Origin: Hoeflea sp. BAL378
GTDB taxonomy: Bacteria > Pseudomonadota > Alphaproteobacteria > Rhizobiales > Rhizobiaceae
NCBI RefSeq assembly: GCF_000759435.1
Contig: NZ_JRJG01000024.1
Location: 52,096-116,095 of the forward strand
Direction: 5' to 3'
Length of the DNA stretch: 64,000 nucleotides
Below, in pieces: positions 16,393-25,445 of the stretch; positions within the stretch are counted from its first letter, which is position 1; each line of letters opens with the position of its first letter. A program made the position numbers and the translations under genes. The notes beneath the pieces were generated by a model. That model did no database searches. It was not told the DNA's origin and saw nothing but the letters and a program-made list of their open reading frames with translations.

Positions 16393-17358
16393 ATGGAACT
16401 CAAATGGCTTGAAGACTTCGTCACGCTCGCCGACACATCGAGCTTTTCCCGCGCCGCGGAAATCCGCAACGTGACGCAGCCGGCCTTCAGCCGAAGGATC
16501 AAGCAGTTGGAGGTCTGGCTCGGAACGCCGCTGATCAACAGGGGCATGCTGCCGGCGGAGCTGACGCTGGCCGGGCGCAATTTCCTGCCTGTGGCCCAGA
16601 ACACGATCCGCGCTTTGCATGCCGCCCGCGAGGCGCTGCAGCCCTATACCGAAGCGGGCATGGTGCGCTTCGCCGCACTCCACACGCTCACCGTCACCTT
16701 CGTTCCGCCCTGGCTTCAGCTTCTCGAACAGAAGGCGCCCGACACGCGCCTGTCGCTCATTCCCGACCGGGGCGGCATCGAGGCGAACCTCGCGGCCCTT
16801 GTCGACGGCGAGGCCGATTTCTTTCTCACCTACGCCCATCCCCGCGTGCCCTTCCACCTCGACCGCGAGCAGTTCGGCTTTCTCGAGGTCGGACGCGACC
16901 GCCTGGTTCCGGTTGCAGCCCCGAAGGTGCGGCTGCAGGGCGGAAAGTGGACCCACGGAGAGGGCCTGCTCGATCGCGCCGTCGCCGAGGGGCTGATGCT
17001 GCCCTATCTGAGCTACGGATTCAGTTCCTTCTTCGGCGTGGCGCTGGGGCGTCTCTTTGTCGAGCGCCCGAACTTCCGCCGGCGGCCGGTCCACGAGAAT
17101 GCAATCAGCGCCGGCCTGAAGACCATCGCCCTGACCGGCGCCGGCATGTGCTGGCTTCCCGAGAGCCTGATCCTCGACGAGCTCCGGTCCGGCACGCTGG
17201 TCCGGGTCTCCGCCAGGGAGGACTGGACGATGGAACTCGACATCCGCCTCTACCGGCATCACGGCAATCAGAGCCGGATCGTCAAGACTTTCTGGCAGAC
17301 GGCGGAGAGTGTCGTCGCGGCGCCGCCGACCTCGCAGCCGGATGCCGCACCCGCCTAG
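16393..17358 (+). CDS. LysR family transcriptional regulator
   Basis: A 321-aa LysR-type regulator. The N-terminal winged helix-turn-helix is clear (WLEDFVTLADTSSFSRAAEI followed by TQPAFSRRIKQLE), with a periplasmic-binding-protein-like effector domain after it. It begins at the ATG at 16393; an upstream in-frame codon at 16342 would read into the promoter. It is transcribed away from the D-amino-acid operon and is its likely activator, with a perfect dyad at 16308-16323 between them. Its stop overlaps the convergent acetyl-CoA hydrolase gene by four bases. Confidence 0.93.
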   Translation: MELKWLEDFVTLADTSSFSRAAEIRNVTQPAFSRRIKQLEVWLGTPLINRGMLPAELTLAGRNFLPVAQNTIRALHAAREALQPYTEAGMVRFAALHTLTVTFVPPWLQLLEQKAPDTRLSLIPDRGGIEANLAALVDGEADFFLTYAHPRVPFHLDREQFGFLEVGRDRLVPVAAPKVRLQGGKWTHGEGLLDRAVAEGLMLPYLSYGFSSFFGVALGRLFVERPNFRRRPVHENAISAGLKTIALTGAGMCWLPESLILDELRSGTLVRVSAREDWTMELDIRLYRHHGNQSRIVKTFWQTAESVVAAPPTSQPDAAPA

Positions 17359-19205
17359 TTTTCCGCGCTTTCCGCCAGCGCGCCTGTCACCAGATAGCGA
17401 TACAGATGCTCCTTCAAGCTTGAGCACTGGCGCAGCCCGAGCCGTTCCAGGCACTCGGCGTCGGCCGGCGCCGAAAGGCCGCGCCAAAGCAGCCGCGCCA
17501 AAGCGGGCCAGGACTTGGCGGAGTTCTTCAGGATCGCGAGCGCCGGCAGCAGCCGCTGTTCGGTCTTCGTGAAATCGGTGCCGAACGGGAACGGCGGCAT
17601 GAGCCCGTCGCGCCGGGCCTGCCCCAGCCATGCGCGCAGGCGTTCGGGGGTATTGTGCCGGCTGGCGGGGTCAATTTCGTAGTCGCGCCGGATCTTTCCG
17701 GCCTGCTTGGCCTTGGCGAGAAGGCCGGGCTGGAAGCGGCGGTCGGCAATCGCCAGCATGGCGGCGATGCACTCCTCGTCCGTCTTGCCGCGCAGGTCGG
17801 CCACGCCGTATTCGCTCACCACCATGTCCCGATAATGCCGCGGCACGGTCTCGTGCGGATAGTCCCAGCGGATGTTGGAGACCGTCCTGCCGCCGCTCCG
17901 GCGGGTCGCGCTGAGCGTGATGATCGAGCGGCCGTCTTCGAGCGCGGTGGCCTGCTCGACGAAATTGAACTGGCCGCCGACGCCGCTGACCACCTGCCCG
18001 TTCTCGATCCCGTCGGAGACGACCGCGCCGAGGCAGGTGACGAGCATCGCATTGTTGACAAAGCGCGCATCGCGCCGCGCCGCGCGCTTTCCGGCCTCGT
18101 CGCCATAGAGCGAATTGGTGAAGGAGACGGGCATCATGGCGATCTTGGCGCGCCGCTCGGCGGGCATTTCCCGCAAAGTCCGGTAAAAGTCCCGGCATTC
18201 GAGGAAAAATCCCGCGTGGATCGCCACTCCGTCCACTTCCCGGCGGATGACGCCGCCCTCGAACAGTTCGAGAATGCCGCCGACCAGCATTTCTGTGACG
18301 GCGTACAGGCCGGTCTCGAAGGGCGCGCGATGCGTTTCGGGGCCGGAAGGACCAAACGGATTGGCGGAGATCAGGGGCAGGTAATCGCCATTCTTCCCGT
18401 GCCGCAGCAGCAGCGACTGCGCGATGGCGTCGCCGATCGAGCCGATGCCGATCTGCAGCGTGCCGCCATCGGCCATAAGCTGGGAAACATGCAGCCCGAT
18501 GGCCATGTCCTGCAGGCTCACCGGCCGCCGCACCACCGAAAACAGCTCGAAGGAGTCCTCCGGCTCGTGGAGCGTGTCGATGTCAGCATCGGCGATTACG
18601 GCCGGGCCGTCCATGAACGGAAGTTCGTCATGGATCTCGGCCGCGAAATGGAAATCGGCCCTGCCCTCGCGCCGGGCCTTGATGAGGTCGACGGTGATGT
18701 CGGTGTTGCAGCTCAGGCTGATCCGTCCAGCCGCGTCCTGTGCCACCAGTTGCGCCACCACATTCGGCTTGAAATCCAGCAGATAGCCGAACGCATGGGT
18801 GTAATTGGCGGAGATGTGATGCCGTTGCATATAGAGGTTGCCGAGCCACCGGCCGGCCTGGAAGAAGAACTCCCGGACCTCGATATTGGCGGGCAGCGTG
18901 CCTTTCTCCACCATCTTCGCATAGAGCAGCGGTTCGTAGCGGCCGAACAGGCGGTCTCCGGCCGGCTCCAGAAACCGCCGCTCGAGATCGGACTTTGCCT
19001 CCGGACGCTGCAGCGTCAGGGCGGTCAGGATGGTCAGGCTGATGGAGGGATCGTCGCGCGCCGCCCGCGTCAGCGCGTTGACGATGCCGTTGGCCTTGCC
19101 GAGACCAAGCGGCAGCGCCAGCCGGATCTGTCCTCCGGTCAGGTCCACAAGGCGGCGGGCGATGTCCTCAGCCGCGGGTTTCCCGGGCGTACCTGCCTCA
19201 GCCAA
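17355..19205 (-). CDS. Acetyl-CoA hydrolase/transferase family protein
   Basis: A 616-aa protein with an acetyl-CoA hydrolase/transferase C-terminal domain. The N-terminal segment IRLALPLGLGKANGIVNAL and the C-terminal segment EYGVADLRGKTDEECIAAMLAIADRRF are typical. Members transfer CoA between acids or hydrolyse acyl-CoA. No ATG sits in the expected place. I use the TTG at 19205, which overlaps the stop of the FadJ-type gene by eight bases; a start at 19244 is possible. It is the last gene of a beta-oxidation operon and may recycle CoA there, for example for acetate or short-chain acids. That role is inference. Confidence 0.85.
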   Translation of the reverse strand: MAEAGTPGKPAAEDIARRLVDLTGGQIRLALPLGLGKANGIVNALTRAARDDPSISLTILTALTLQRPEAKSDLERRFLEPAGDRLFGRYEPLLYAKMVEKGTLPANIEVREFFFQAGRWLGNLYMQRHHISANYTHAFGYLLDFKPNVVAQLVAQDAAGRISLSCNTDITVDLIKARREGRADFHFAAEIHDELPFMDGPAVIADADIDTLHEPEDSFELFSVVRRPVSLQDMAIGLHVSQLMADGGTLQIGIGSIGDAIAQSLLLRHGKNGDYLPLISANPFGPSGPETHRAPFETGLYAVTEMLVGGILELFEGGVIRREVDGVAIHAGFFLECRDFYRTLREMPAERRAKIAMMPVSFTNSLYGDEAGKRAARRDARFVNNAMLVTCLGAVVSDGIENGQVVSGVGGQFNFVEQATALEDGRSIITLSATRRSGGRTVSNIRWDYPHETVPRHYRDMVVSEYGVADLRGKTDEECIAAMLAIADRRFQPGLLAKAKQAGKIRRDYEIDPASRHNTPERLRAWLGQARRDGLMPPFPFGTDFTKTEQRLLPALAILKNSAKSWPALARLLWRGLSAPADAECLERLGLRQCSSLKEHLYRYLVTGALAESAEN

Positions 19206-21282
19206 TGTCTTTCCAGCCCTTGTCCGGCGCAAAACGCGGGCCATGCCGCGACGCCAGCTCCTCGAGCGCGCTGACGACCTCGGCGACGCCCCGCTGCCGC
19301 GCGTACCGGATCGGCCCGCCGCGGAAGGGCGCGAAGCCGGTGGCGAAGATCATCGCCGCGTCGAGCGTATCCGCGTCGCCGACTACGTCCTTGCGCAGGC
19401 ATTCGACGGCGGCATTGAGCATGGGAAGGATGAGGCGGTCCTGCGCGTCCTTGGGAAGCGGATGATCGGCCGGCTTGCCCTTCTTCGGCTTGCCGTCTTC
19501 CCAGACATAGATGCCCTCGCCGGATTTGGCGCCCAGATGGCCGTCTTCCACCCGCTTGCGCATCCATTCGGGGACATCTGGGATGGACGTGTCGAGGTTC
19601 TCGCGCAGGCTGTCGGCGACCTGCAGGCAGATGTCGAGACCCACCTGGTCGGCCACCTCGAGCGGCCCCATCGGCATGCCGAAAGCTTCGGCGGCGCGGT
19701 CGATCTGCACCGGATCGATGCCCTCGTCGACCATCAGCGCCGCTTCAAGCAGATAGGGCGTCAGCACCCGGTTCACCAGGAAGCCGGGATAGGACCGTAC
19801 CGGCGCCGGCAGATGGTCGATCGCCGTGACGAAGGCGTTGAGCCGCGACAGGGTCTTCTTGGTAGCCTTGTCGTGCGACACCACTTCGACCAGATCCAGC
19901 TTCGACACAGGATTGAAGAAATGCAGCCCGGCGAACCGGCCCGCCTTCTTGATGACCGAGGCCAGCCCTTCCAGTTCAAGGCTCGAGGTGTTGGTGGCGA
20001 TGATCGCATCCGCGCGGGCGCTGGCCTCGATCGAAGTGAGCAGTTCGCGCTTCAGCTCCGGCTTCTCCGGCGCCGCCTCGATGATCAGGTCGGCGGTGAC
20101 GAGGCCGTAGCCCTTCGGGTCGGGCATCAGCCGGTCGAGCGCATCGCGGATCTCGATATCCGACAGATGCGCCTCGCGGGCGATCCGGGCCGCCGCCTTG
20201 ACCGCCTTCGCCAGCGGCTCGAGCTTGACGTCGCTGATCGTGACCCGGAGGCCCTTGATCGCGCATATGGCCGCGATCTCCGCGCCCATGGTCCCGGCGC
20301 CCACGACATGGACCCGCTCGATGTCACTCTTGCCGGCGCCATTCTTCTTCAGACCCTCGCGCAGGAAGAAGGCCCGAATGAGGTTCTGCGCCGTGTCGCT
20401 GGTCAGCAGCCGGGCGAAGGATTTGATCTCGCCTGCCTGCATCGCGTCGCGGTCGCCGCCATGGCTTTCCCACAGGTCAATCAGGGCATGCGGGGCGGGA
20501 TAATGCTCCTGCGGCGCCTTGCTTTCCGTCTGCGAGCGCATGCGCCCGGCGGCGAGCTTGCGCGCAGGCCCGATGTCGAAGAGGGCGGCCTTGAGCCCGC
20601 GGCCCTTGGCGTCTTCGCCCTTGCCGACAAGTGCCGCGACCGCCGCGCGGACATGGCGTTCCTCTACCACCGTGTCGACGATGCCCAAGTCCCTGGCCTT
20701 CTTCGTATGGGCCGACTTGCCGGTCAGCATCATCGTCATGGCCTCGGTCGGATCGATCAGCTCGGACAGGCGGAACGTGCCGCCGAGGCCAGGATGCAGG
20801 CCGAGCCGCACTTCCGGAAATCCGAAGAACGCGCCCTTGACGGCGATGCGGTGATCGCAGGCGAGCGCCAGCTCGAAGCCGCCGCCGAGCGCATAGCCAT
20901 GGATCACGGCGACCGTCGGGCAGCCGAGCGCTTCCAGCCGGTCGATCACGCCGTGGCCCGCACGCAGCCGCTCGGCCACGGAGGCTTCGTCCCTGGCCTC
21001 GCGGAATTCGGTTATGTCGGCGCCGGCGGCGAAGCCGCCGGGCTTGGCCGACCGCAGCACCAGAAGCTTGGGCAGGTCCCCTTCCACGGCGTCGAGAAGC
21101 TTCGAGAGGTCGGTCAGGACCGCCTGCGACAGCGTGTTGGCGCCGCCGCCCTTGCAATCGAGGATCGCCCAGGCGATTCCGTCATCGTCCCGGCGGAGCC
21201 GCCAGGTGCCGAAGGCTTTTTCCTTGCCGGATCCGAGTTCGAGTTTCATCTCGCCGAGGGCGGACAGGACAGGTTTGGCCAT
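19198..21282 (-). CDS. fadJ: Bifunctional enoyl-CoA hydratase/3-hydroxyacyl-CoA dehydrogenase (FadJ type)
   Basis: A 694-aa two-part enzyme for the middle steps of fatty-acid beta-oxidation. The N-terminal crotonase domain shows the oxyanion loop GYALGGGFELALACDHRI. The central Rossmann motif is VVGAGTMGAEIAAICA, followed by HFFNPVSKLDLVEVV and a C-terminal 3HCDH domain with GEGIYVW. It starts at the ATG at 21282, sharing one base with the thiolase stop (TGATG). The partner thiolase and FadE-type genes lie directly upstream, giving a complete oxidation spiral in one transcript. FadB versus FadJ naming is by general resemblance only. Confidence 0.93.
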   Translation of the reverse strand: MAKPVLSALGEMKLELGSGKEKAFGTWRLRRDDDGIAWAILDCKGGGANTLSQAVLTDLSKLLDAVEGDLPKLLVLRSAKPGGFAAGADITEFREARDEASVAERLRAGHGVIDRLEALGCPTVAVIHGYALGGGFELALACDHRIAVKGAFFGFPEVRLGLHPGLGGTFRLSELIDPTEAMTMMLTGKSAHTKKARDLGIVDTVVEERHVRAAVAALVGKGEDAKGRGLKAALFDIGPARKLAAGRMRSQTESKAPQEHYPAPHALIDLWESHGGDRDAMQAGEIKSFARLLTSDTAQNLIRAFFLREGLKKNGAGKSDIERVHVVGAGTMGAEIAAICAIKGLRVTISDVKLEPLAKAVKAAARIAREAHLSDIEIRDALDRLMPDPKGYGLVTADLIIEAAPEKPELKRELLTSIEASARADAIIATNTSSLELEGLASVIKKAGRFAGLHFFNPVSKLDLVEVVSHDKATKKTLSRLNAFVTAIDHLPAPVRSYPGFLVNRVLTPYLLEAALMVDEGIDPVQIDRAAEAFGMPMGPLEVADQVGLDICLQVADSLRENLDTSIPDVPEWMRKRVEDGHLGAKSGEGIYVWEDGKPKKGKPADHPLPKDAQDRLILPMLNAAVECLRKDVVGDADTLDAAMIFATGFAPFRGGPIRYARQRGVAEVVSALEELASRHGPRFAPDKGWKDIG

Positions 21283-22571
21283 CAGACAATCTCCACGAGC
21301 ATGGCGCCGCCCAGGCCGCCGCCGATGCATTCGGTTGCAATGCCGCGCGTCTTGCCGAGCCGGGACATCGCCTGGACAAGGTGCAGGACGATCCGATTGC
21401 CGCTGGTGCCGACCGGATGGCCGAGCGCGATGGCGCCGCCATCAACATTGAGACGGTCGCGGTCGATCCGGCCGAAAGCCTCCGGCAGATCGAGCACCTC
21501 GCGGCAGAAGCTCTCGTCCTCCCAGGCGGCAAGACAGGCGAGCACCTGCGCGGCGAAGGCCTCGTTGATTTCCCAAAGGTCGATCGACTCGCGCGTCAGC
21601 CCGTTGCGCCGCATCATCTCGGTCGAGCACAGCACCGGGCCGAGGCCCATGACGGAGGGATCGAGCGCGGACCACTCACTGTCGCGGATCACCGCCAGCG
21701 GTTCCAGCCCGTGTTGCGCGACCGCGTCCTCGCTCGCCAGGATCACCCACGAGGCGCCATCGGTGATCTGCGAGGAATTGCCGGGCGTCACCTTGCCGTA
21801 GGGCTTTTCGAAGGCCGGCGAGAGCTTCGCCAGGCTCTCCATGGTACTGTCGGGGCGGACGCCGTCATCCTTGGCATAGGCCTTTCCGTCGCGGTCGAAG
21901 GCCGGCTCCACCTCGCCCTCGAGCCATCCCTCCTCCTGCGCCTTCGCCAGCCGGTGATGGCTTTCCATCGCGTAGGCATCCGCCTGCTCGCGGCTGATAT
22001 CGAAGCGATGTGCCAGGATCTCGGCGGTCTGCCCCATGTTGAGATCGGTGATCGGGTCGGTGAGACCACGCTTCAGACCGATCACCGGCTTGAAGAAATC
22101 GGCCTTGACGCCGGTCATCATCGCCATGCGCTCGAGCGGACCCTTAGCCCGCGCCATGCCGGCATACCATTCCACCGCCTCGCGACGGAGCACCAGCGGC
22201 GCGTGGCTGAGCGCTTCGGCGCCGCCGGCGAGCACCAGGTCGGCGGAGCCGTCGCGGATATAGCGGTAGGCGGTGTCGATGGACTGCATGCCGGAGCCGC
22301 AATTGATCTGCACGGTGAAGGCGACCATGTCCTCGCCCATGCCCAGGCGAAGGGCGGCGACGCGCGCCGGGTTCATCTCGTCGGCGATGACGTTGACGCA
22401 GCCGAGGATCACCAGGTCATAGGCATCCGGCCGCACCGGTTGGCGGGCGAGCAACGGGCGGCCGCATTGAACGGCGAGATCCACCGGCGTGAACGGACCC
22501 GGCCCGCTCCGCGCCTTGAGGAACGGCGTGCGCGCGCCGTCGACGATGTAGACCGGACGGCGGTCGCTCAT
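21282..22571 (-). CDS. Acetyl-CoA C-acyltransferase (thiolase)
   Basis: A 429-aa thiolase, which cleaves 3-ketoacyl-CoA with free CoA. The nucleophile is Cys91 (INCGSGMQSIDTA). The second motif EINEAFA, the third GGAIALGHPVGTSGNR with the catalytic His, and the C-terminal ECIGGGLGGAM with the base Cys are all present. It is coupled to the upstream FadE gene by an ATGA overlap and to the FadJ-type gene by one shared base. This FadI-like protein and the FadJ type form the usual trifunctional pair. Confidence 0.95.
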   Translation of the reverse strand: MSDRRPVYIVDGARTPFLKARSGPGPFTPVDLAVQCGRPLLARQPVRPDAYDLVILGCVNVIADEMNPARVAALRLGMGEDMVAFTVQINCGSGMQSIDTAYRYIRDGSADLVLAGGAEALSHAPLVLRREAVEWYAGMARAKGPLERMAMMTGVKADFFKPVIGLKRGLTDPITDLNMGQTAEILAHRFDISREQADAYAMESHHRLAKAQEEGWLEGEVEPAFDRDGKAYAKDDGVRPDSTMESLAKLSPAFEKPYGKVTPGNSSQITDGASWVILASEDAVAQHGLEPLAVIRDSEWSALDPSVMGLGPVLCSTEMMRRNGLTRESIDLWEINEAFAAQVLACLAAWEDESFCREVLDLPEAFGRIDRDRLNVDGGAIALGHPVGTSGNRIVLHLVQAMSRLGKTRGIATECIGGGLGGAMLVEIV

Positions 22572-24811
22572 TGCGCCGCCTCCCGCGGCTGCTCTCGACT
22601 CTCGTCGCGCAGGATCTCGGACGGATCGAAATCATCGACGGCGACCACCGCGTCAACCATCTGTTCTGTCTTGCGCAACTGGTCCGCTTCCTTCTCGCTC
22701 AGCGTGCCATTGGCGACGGCGTCAGCGATCGAAAGCTTGGCATCGCGCAGCTTGCGGCGCAGCGGCTCGGTCGCGACGACCAGGGCGAACGCTTCTTCGA
22801 GCTTCCTGAGCGCCCCGTCCCCGCTGACGGCGCGCACGCCCCTGGTGAGCCGGTCGCGCGTCGGCGACGGGGTCAGCAGCAATTCGGCGCATTCGCGGGT
22901 CAGGTCGTCGGGCGCTCCCCGGTTGGACCCGCCGGGCAGCGTGACCATCCGCAGGAAGAACGCCGCGGCGCGGTTGGGAAGGTTGGCGAGAACCGCGTCG
23001 AGGCTCGACGCGATCTTGGCGAAGGAGTCCTCCGCCGTCCATTCGACCAGCGGAAAATCGGCGGCCATGTGTCCGTCGTCGTGCCAGCGCTTCATCACGG
23101 CCGAAAGCAGATAGAGTTCGGACAGCACGTCGCCGAGCCGGGCCGACAGCATCTCCTTGCGCTTGAGCGAGCCGCCGAGAGTCAGCAGCGCGAAATCGGA
23201 GATCAGCGCGAAGGCGGCGGCATAGCGCGACATCCGCCGGTAGATGCTTGCCGCGGCCGCGCCGCCATGGGTGGGCGCGGGGGCGAAGGCGCCTCCGGTC
23301 CATGCCCTGCCCCACGCGCGGAAAAGGGTCTTGATGGAATGGCCGACATGAGCCCAGAAGACCTTGTCGAACTGGTCGAGCGCCTTGTCGTCGTCCTTGG
23401 TGTCGAGCGCCAGAACTTCATCGAGCAGATAGGGATGGCAGCGGATCGCGCCCTGGCCGAAGATGATCATGTTGCGGGTGAGGATATTGGCGCCCTCGAC
23501 GGTGATGCCGACCGGCACCGACTTGTGCAGGTTGCCGAGATAGTTGTTCGGCCCGTCGATCACCGTCTTGCCGGCATGGATGTCCATGGCGTCGTCGACC
23601 GCCTCGCGCATGCGGTAGGTGGCGTTCGATTTCATGATGCCGGAGATGACGGCAAGCCTGCGGCCTCCGTCCAGCCCGGCGCAGGTCAGCTTCCTGGCGG
23701 AATCGAGCGTATAGGCGTTGGCGGCGAGGCGGCCGAGATGCTGCTGCACGCCCTCGAACTTGCCGACCGGGATGCCGAACTGCTGGCGGATGCGGGCATA
23801 GGCGCCGGTGGCGTGCGCCGACAGCGAGGCCGCAGCGCAGGACAGCGACGGCAGCGAGATCCCGCGACCGGCGGCCAGCGCGCTCATCAGCATCATCCAG
23901 CCCTTGCCGGCGAAGTCCGGCCCGCCGATGATGTGATCGAGCGGCACGAACACGTCCTTGCCGGAGTTGGGACCATTCTGGAAAACCTGGCCGCAGGGAA
24001 TATGCCGGCGTCCGATGTTGACACCCTTGAGATCAGTCGGGATCAGCGCGCAAGTGATGCCCTCAGCCTCGGCATTGCCGAGAAGACCCTCGGGATCCTC
24101 GAGCTTGAAGGCCAGCCCCAGCACGGTGGAGACCGGCCCCAGCGTGATGTAGCGCTTGGACCAGTTGAGGCGCAGGCCCAGCGTCTCCTTGCCCTTCCAC
24201 TTGCCCTTGCAGACGACGCCGGTGTCGCGCATGGCCGAGGCATCAGAGCCCGCATCCTCGCTGGTGAGCGCAAAGGCGGGAATCTCCTGGCCGCCTGCGA
24301 GCCGGGGCAGCCAGTAATCCCGCTGCTCGTCCGTGCCGAACTGCAGCAGCAACTCGCCCGGCCCGAGAGAATTGGGCACCATCACCGTGACGCCGGCGGT
24401 GACCGAGCAGGTGGAGATGCGCCGCACAACCTCGGAATGGGCGTAGTTGGAAAACCCCAGCCCGCCATACTTTTCCGGAATGATCATGCCGAAGAAGCGG
24501 TTCGTCTTCAGGAAGGTCCAGACGGAGTCCGGCAGGTCGCCGGCCCGGGTGATTTCCCAGTCATCGAGCATGGAGCACAGCTCTTCGCACGGGCCGTCGA
24601 GAAAGGCCTGCTCCTTCTCCGACAGCGAAGCCGGCGTAACCGTGAGAAGCTTGTTCCAATCGGGGTTGCCGCTGAACAGATCCGCGTCCCACCAGACCTC
24701 GCCGGCATCGATCGCATCGCGCTCGGTCTCGGACAGGCTCGGAAGCTGTGTGCGCGCCCACCCGAAGATTGGCCGCGTGAGGGTGTCGCGTCGGAATGTT
24801 CGGATGGACAT
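22568..24811 (-). CDS. fadE: Acyl-CoA dehydrogenase (FadE, DUF1974 C-terminus)
   Basis: A 747-aa FadE-type dehydrogenase for the first, FAD-dependent step of beta-oxidation. The central part has the acyl-CoA dehydrogenase fold (GMIIPEKYGGLGFSNYAHSEVV, ALTSEDAGSDA, HAGKTVIDGPNNYLG). The C-terminal 270 residues match the DUF1974 extension seen in E. coli FadE (814 aa), which sets this type apart from ordinary 380-aa enzymes. It heads the operon that continues with the thiolase, FadJ-type and acetyl-CoA hydrolase genes. Its start at 24811 lies about 145 bp downstream of an EcfG-like promoter on this strand. Confidence 0.93.
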   Translation of the reverse strand: MSIRTFRRDTLTRPIFGWARTQLPSLSETERDAIDAGEVWWDADLFSGNPDWNKLLTVTPASLSEKEQAFLDGPCEELCSMLDDWEITRAGDLPDSVWTFLKTNRFFGMIIPEKYGGLGFSNYAHSEVVRRISTCSVTAGVTVMVPNSLGPGELLLQFGTDEQRDYWLPRLAGGQEIPAFALTSEDAGSDASAMRDTGVVCKGKWKGKETLGLRLNWSKRYITLGPVSTVLGLAFKLEDPEGLLGNAEAEGITCALIPTDLKGVNIGRRHIPCGQVFQNGPNSGKDVFVPLDHIIGGPDFAGKGWMMLMSALAAGRGISLPSLSCAAASLSAHATGAYARIRQQFGIPVGKFEGVQQHLGRLAANAYTLDSARKLTCAGLDGGRRLAVISGIMKSNATYRMREAVDDAMDIHAGKTVIDGPNNYLGNLHKSVPVGITVEGANILTRNMIIFGQGAIRCHPYLLDEVLALDTKDDDKALDQFDKVFWAHVGHSIKTLFRAWGRAWTGGAFAPAPTHGGAAAASIYRRMSRYAAAFALISDFALLTLGGSLKRKEMLSARLGDVLSELYLLSAVMKRWHDDGHMAADFPLVEWTAEDSFAKIASSLDAVLANLPNRAAAFFLRMVTLPGGSNRGAPDDLTRECAELLLTPSPTRDRLTRGVRAVSGDGALRKLEEAFALVVATEPLRRKLRDAKLSIADAVANGTLSEKEADQLRKTEQMVDAVVAVDDFDPSEILRDESREQPREAAQ

Positions 24812-24956
24812 GGGGTGCTCCTGATGGCTGTTCGGTTGTTAGGTCGGAGAGGCTTGCCCTCCCCGGACGCGTCCCTGAACCTGCGCCCGGACGGAAGATA
24901 CGGACCCCGCCCGCAGCGGCGGCGGCCCGCGCGGGTGGCTGGCTGGTCGGAAACTC

Positions 24957-24982
24957 AACGCTCCTTGCCGACATTTTGTTCC
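24957..24982 (-). promoter_or_regulatory. Possible EcfG-type promoter facing fadE
   Basis: Read on the minus strand this is GGAAC-N17-CGTT, the general-stress sigma consensus of alphaproteobacteria (-35 at 24978-24982, -10 at 24957-24960). It would give a leader of about 140 bases before fadE. It could be chance, since beta-oxidation is not a classic stress function. Confidence 0.35.
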
Positions 24983-25025
24983 GTGAAGAGACGGAACCAA
25001 AGGCCCGCAAGGGGGTTGATACGCC

Positions 25026-25445
25026 ATGTCCGCAGCCACCTCGACGCTTGACCACGACCTGATTTCGATTGAACGGGAACTTGCCAACCTGGACCGGTTG
25101 GCGAGGACGCTCGACAGCCGCTTCCGCCTGCCCGGCACCTCGATCCGGCTGGGCCTGGATACGATCGTCGGCCTGATTCCCGGCATCGGCGACACGCTGA
25201 CGGCAGCACCTTCCGCCTGGATCATCTGGCGCGGATACAAGATGGGGGTCCGCCGGCGGCATCTCGCCCGCATGATCGGCAACAGCGGCATCGACTACGT
25301 GATCGGCTCGATCCCGGTAATCGGCGACATCTTCGACATCGGCTTCAAGGCAAATCTGCGCAACATCGCGATCCTGCGCGAACAGCTCGGCGCCAGACAC
25401 TCCGCTCACGCGCGGATGCGAGATGCAGACACCGCTGTCTCATGA
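25026..25445 (+). CDS. DUF4112 domain-containing protein
   Basis: A 139-aa protein with the DUF4112 pattern: FRLPGTSIRLGLDTIVGLIPGIGD, a hydrophobic stretch with IIWRGYKMG, then a second repeat DYVIGSIPVIGDIFDIGFKAN. The two PGIGD/PVIGD repeats around hydrophobic segments suggest a small membrane protein of unknown function. The ATG at 25026 follows GGGGG. A GGAAC-N16-GGTT sequence (24993-25017) would be a near-leaderless EcfG-like promoter but is doubtful. Its stop overlaps the start of the FNT-family gene by four bases (ATGA), so the two are coupled. Confidence 0.85.
   Translation: MSAATSTLDHDLISIERELANLDRLARTLDSRFRLPGTSIRLGLDTIVGLIPGIGDTLTAAPSAWIIWRGYKMGVRRRHLARMIGNSGIDYVIGSIPVIGDIFDIGFKANLRNIAILREQLGARHSAHARMRDADTAVS

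Noticed and set aside
19030..21801. 923-codon plus-strand frame opposite the beta-oxidation genes
   Set aside because: It is antisense to the FadJ-type and thiolase genes, whose motifs are complete; the low-complexity His/Arg-rich translation is a shadow.
24993..25017. GGAAC-N16-GGTT upstream of the DUF4112 gene as an EcfG promoter
   Set aside because: The -10 deviates from CGTT and the start point would fall on the start codon, leaving no leader, although a GGGGG ribosome site is present.
22571..25051. 826-codon plus-strand frame opposite fadE
   Set aside because: It lies wholly antisense to fadE apart from its end, with no recognisable domain and no ribosome site.
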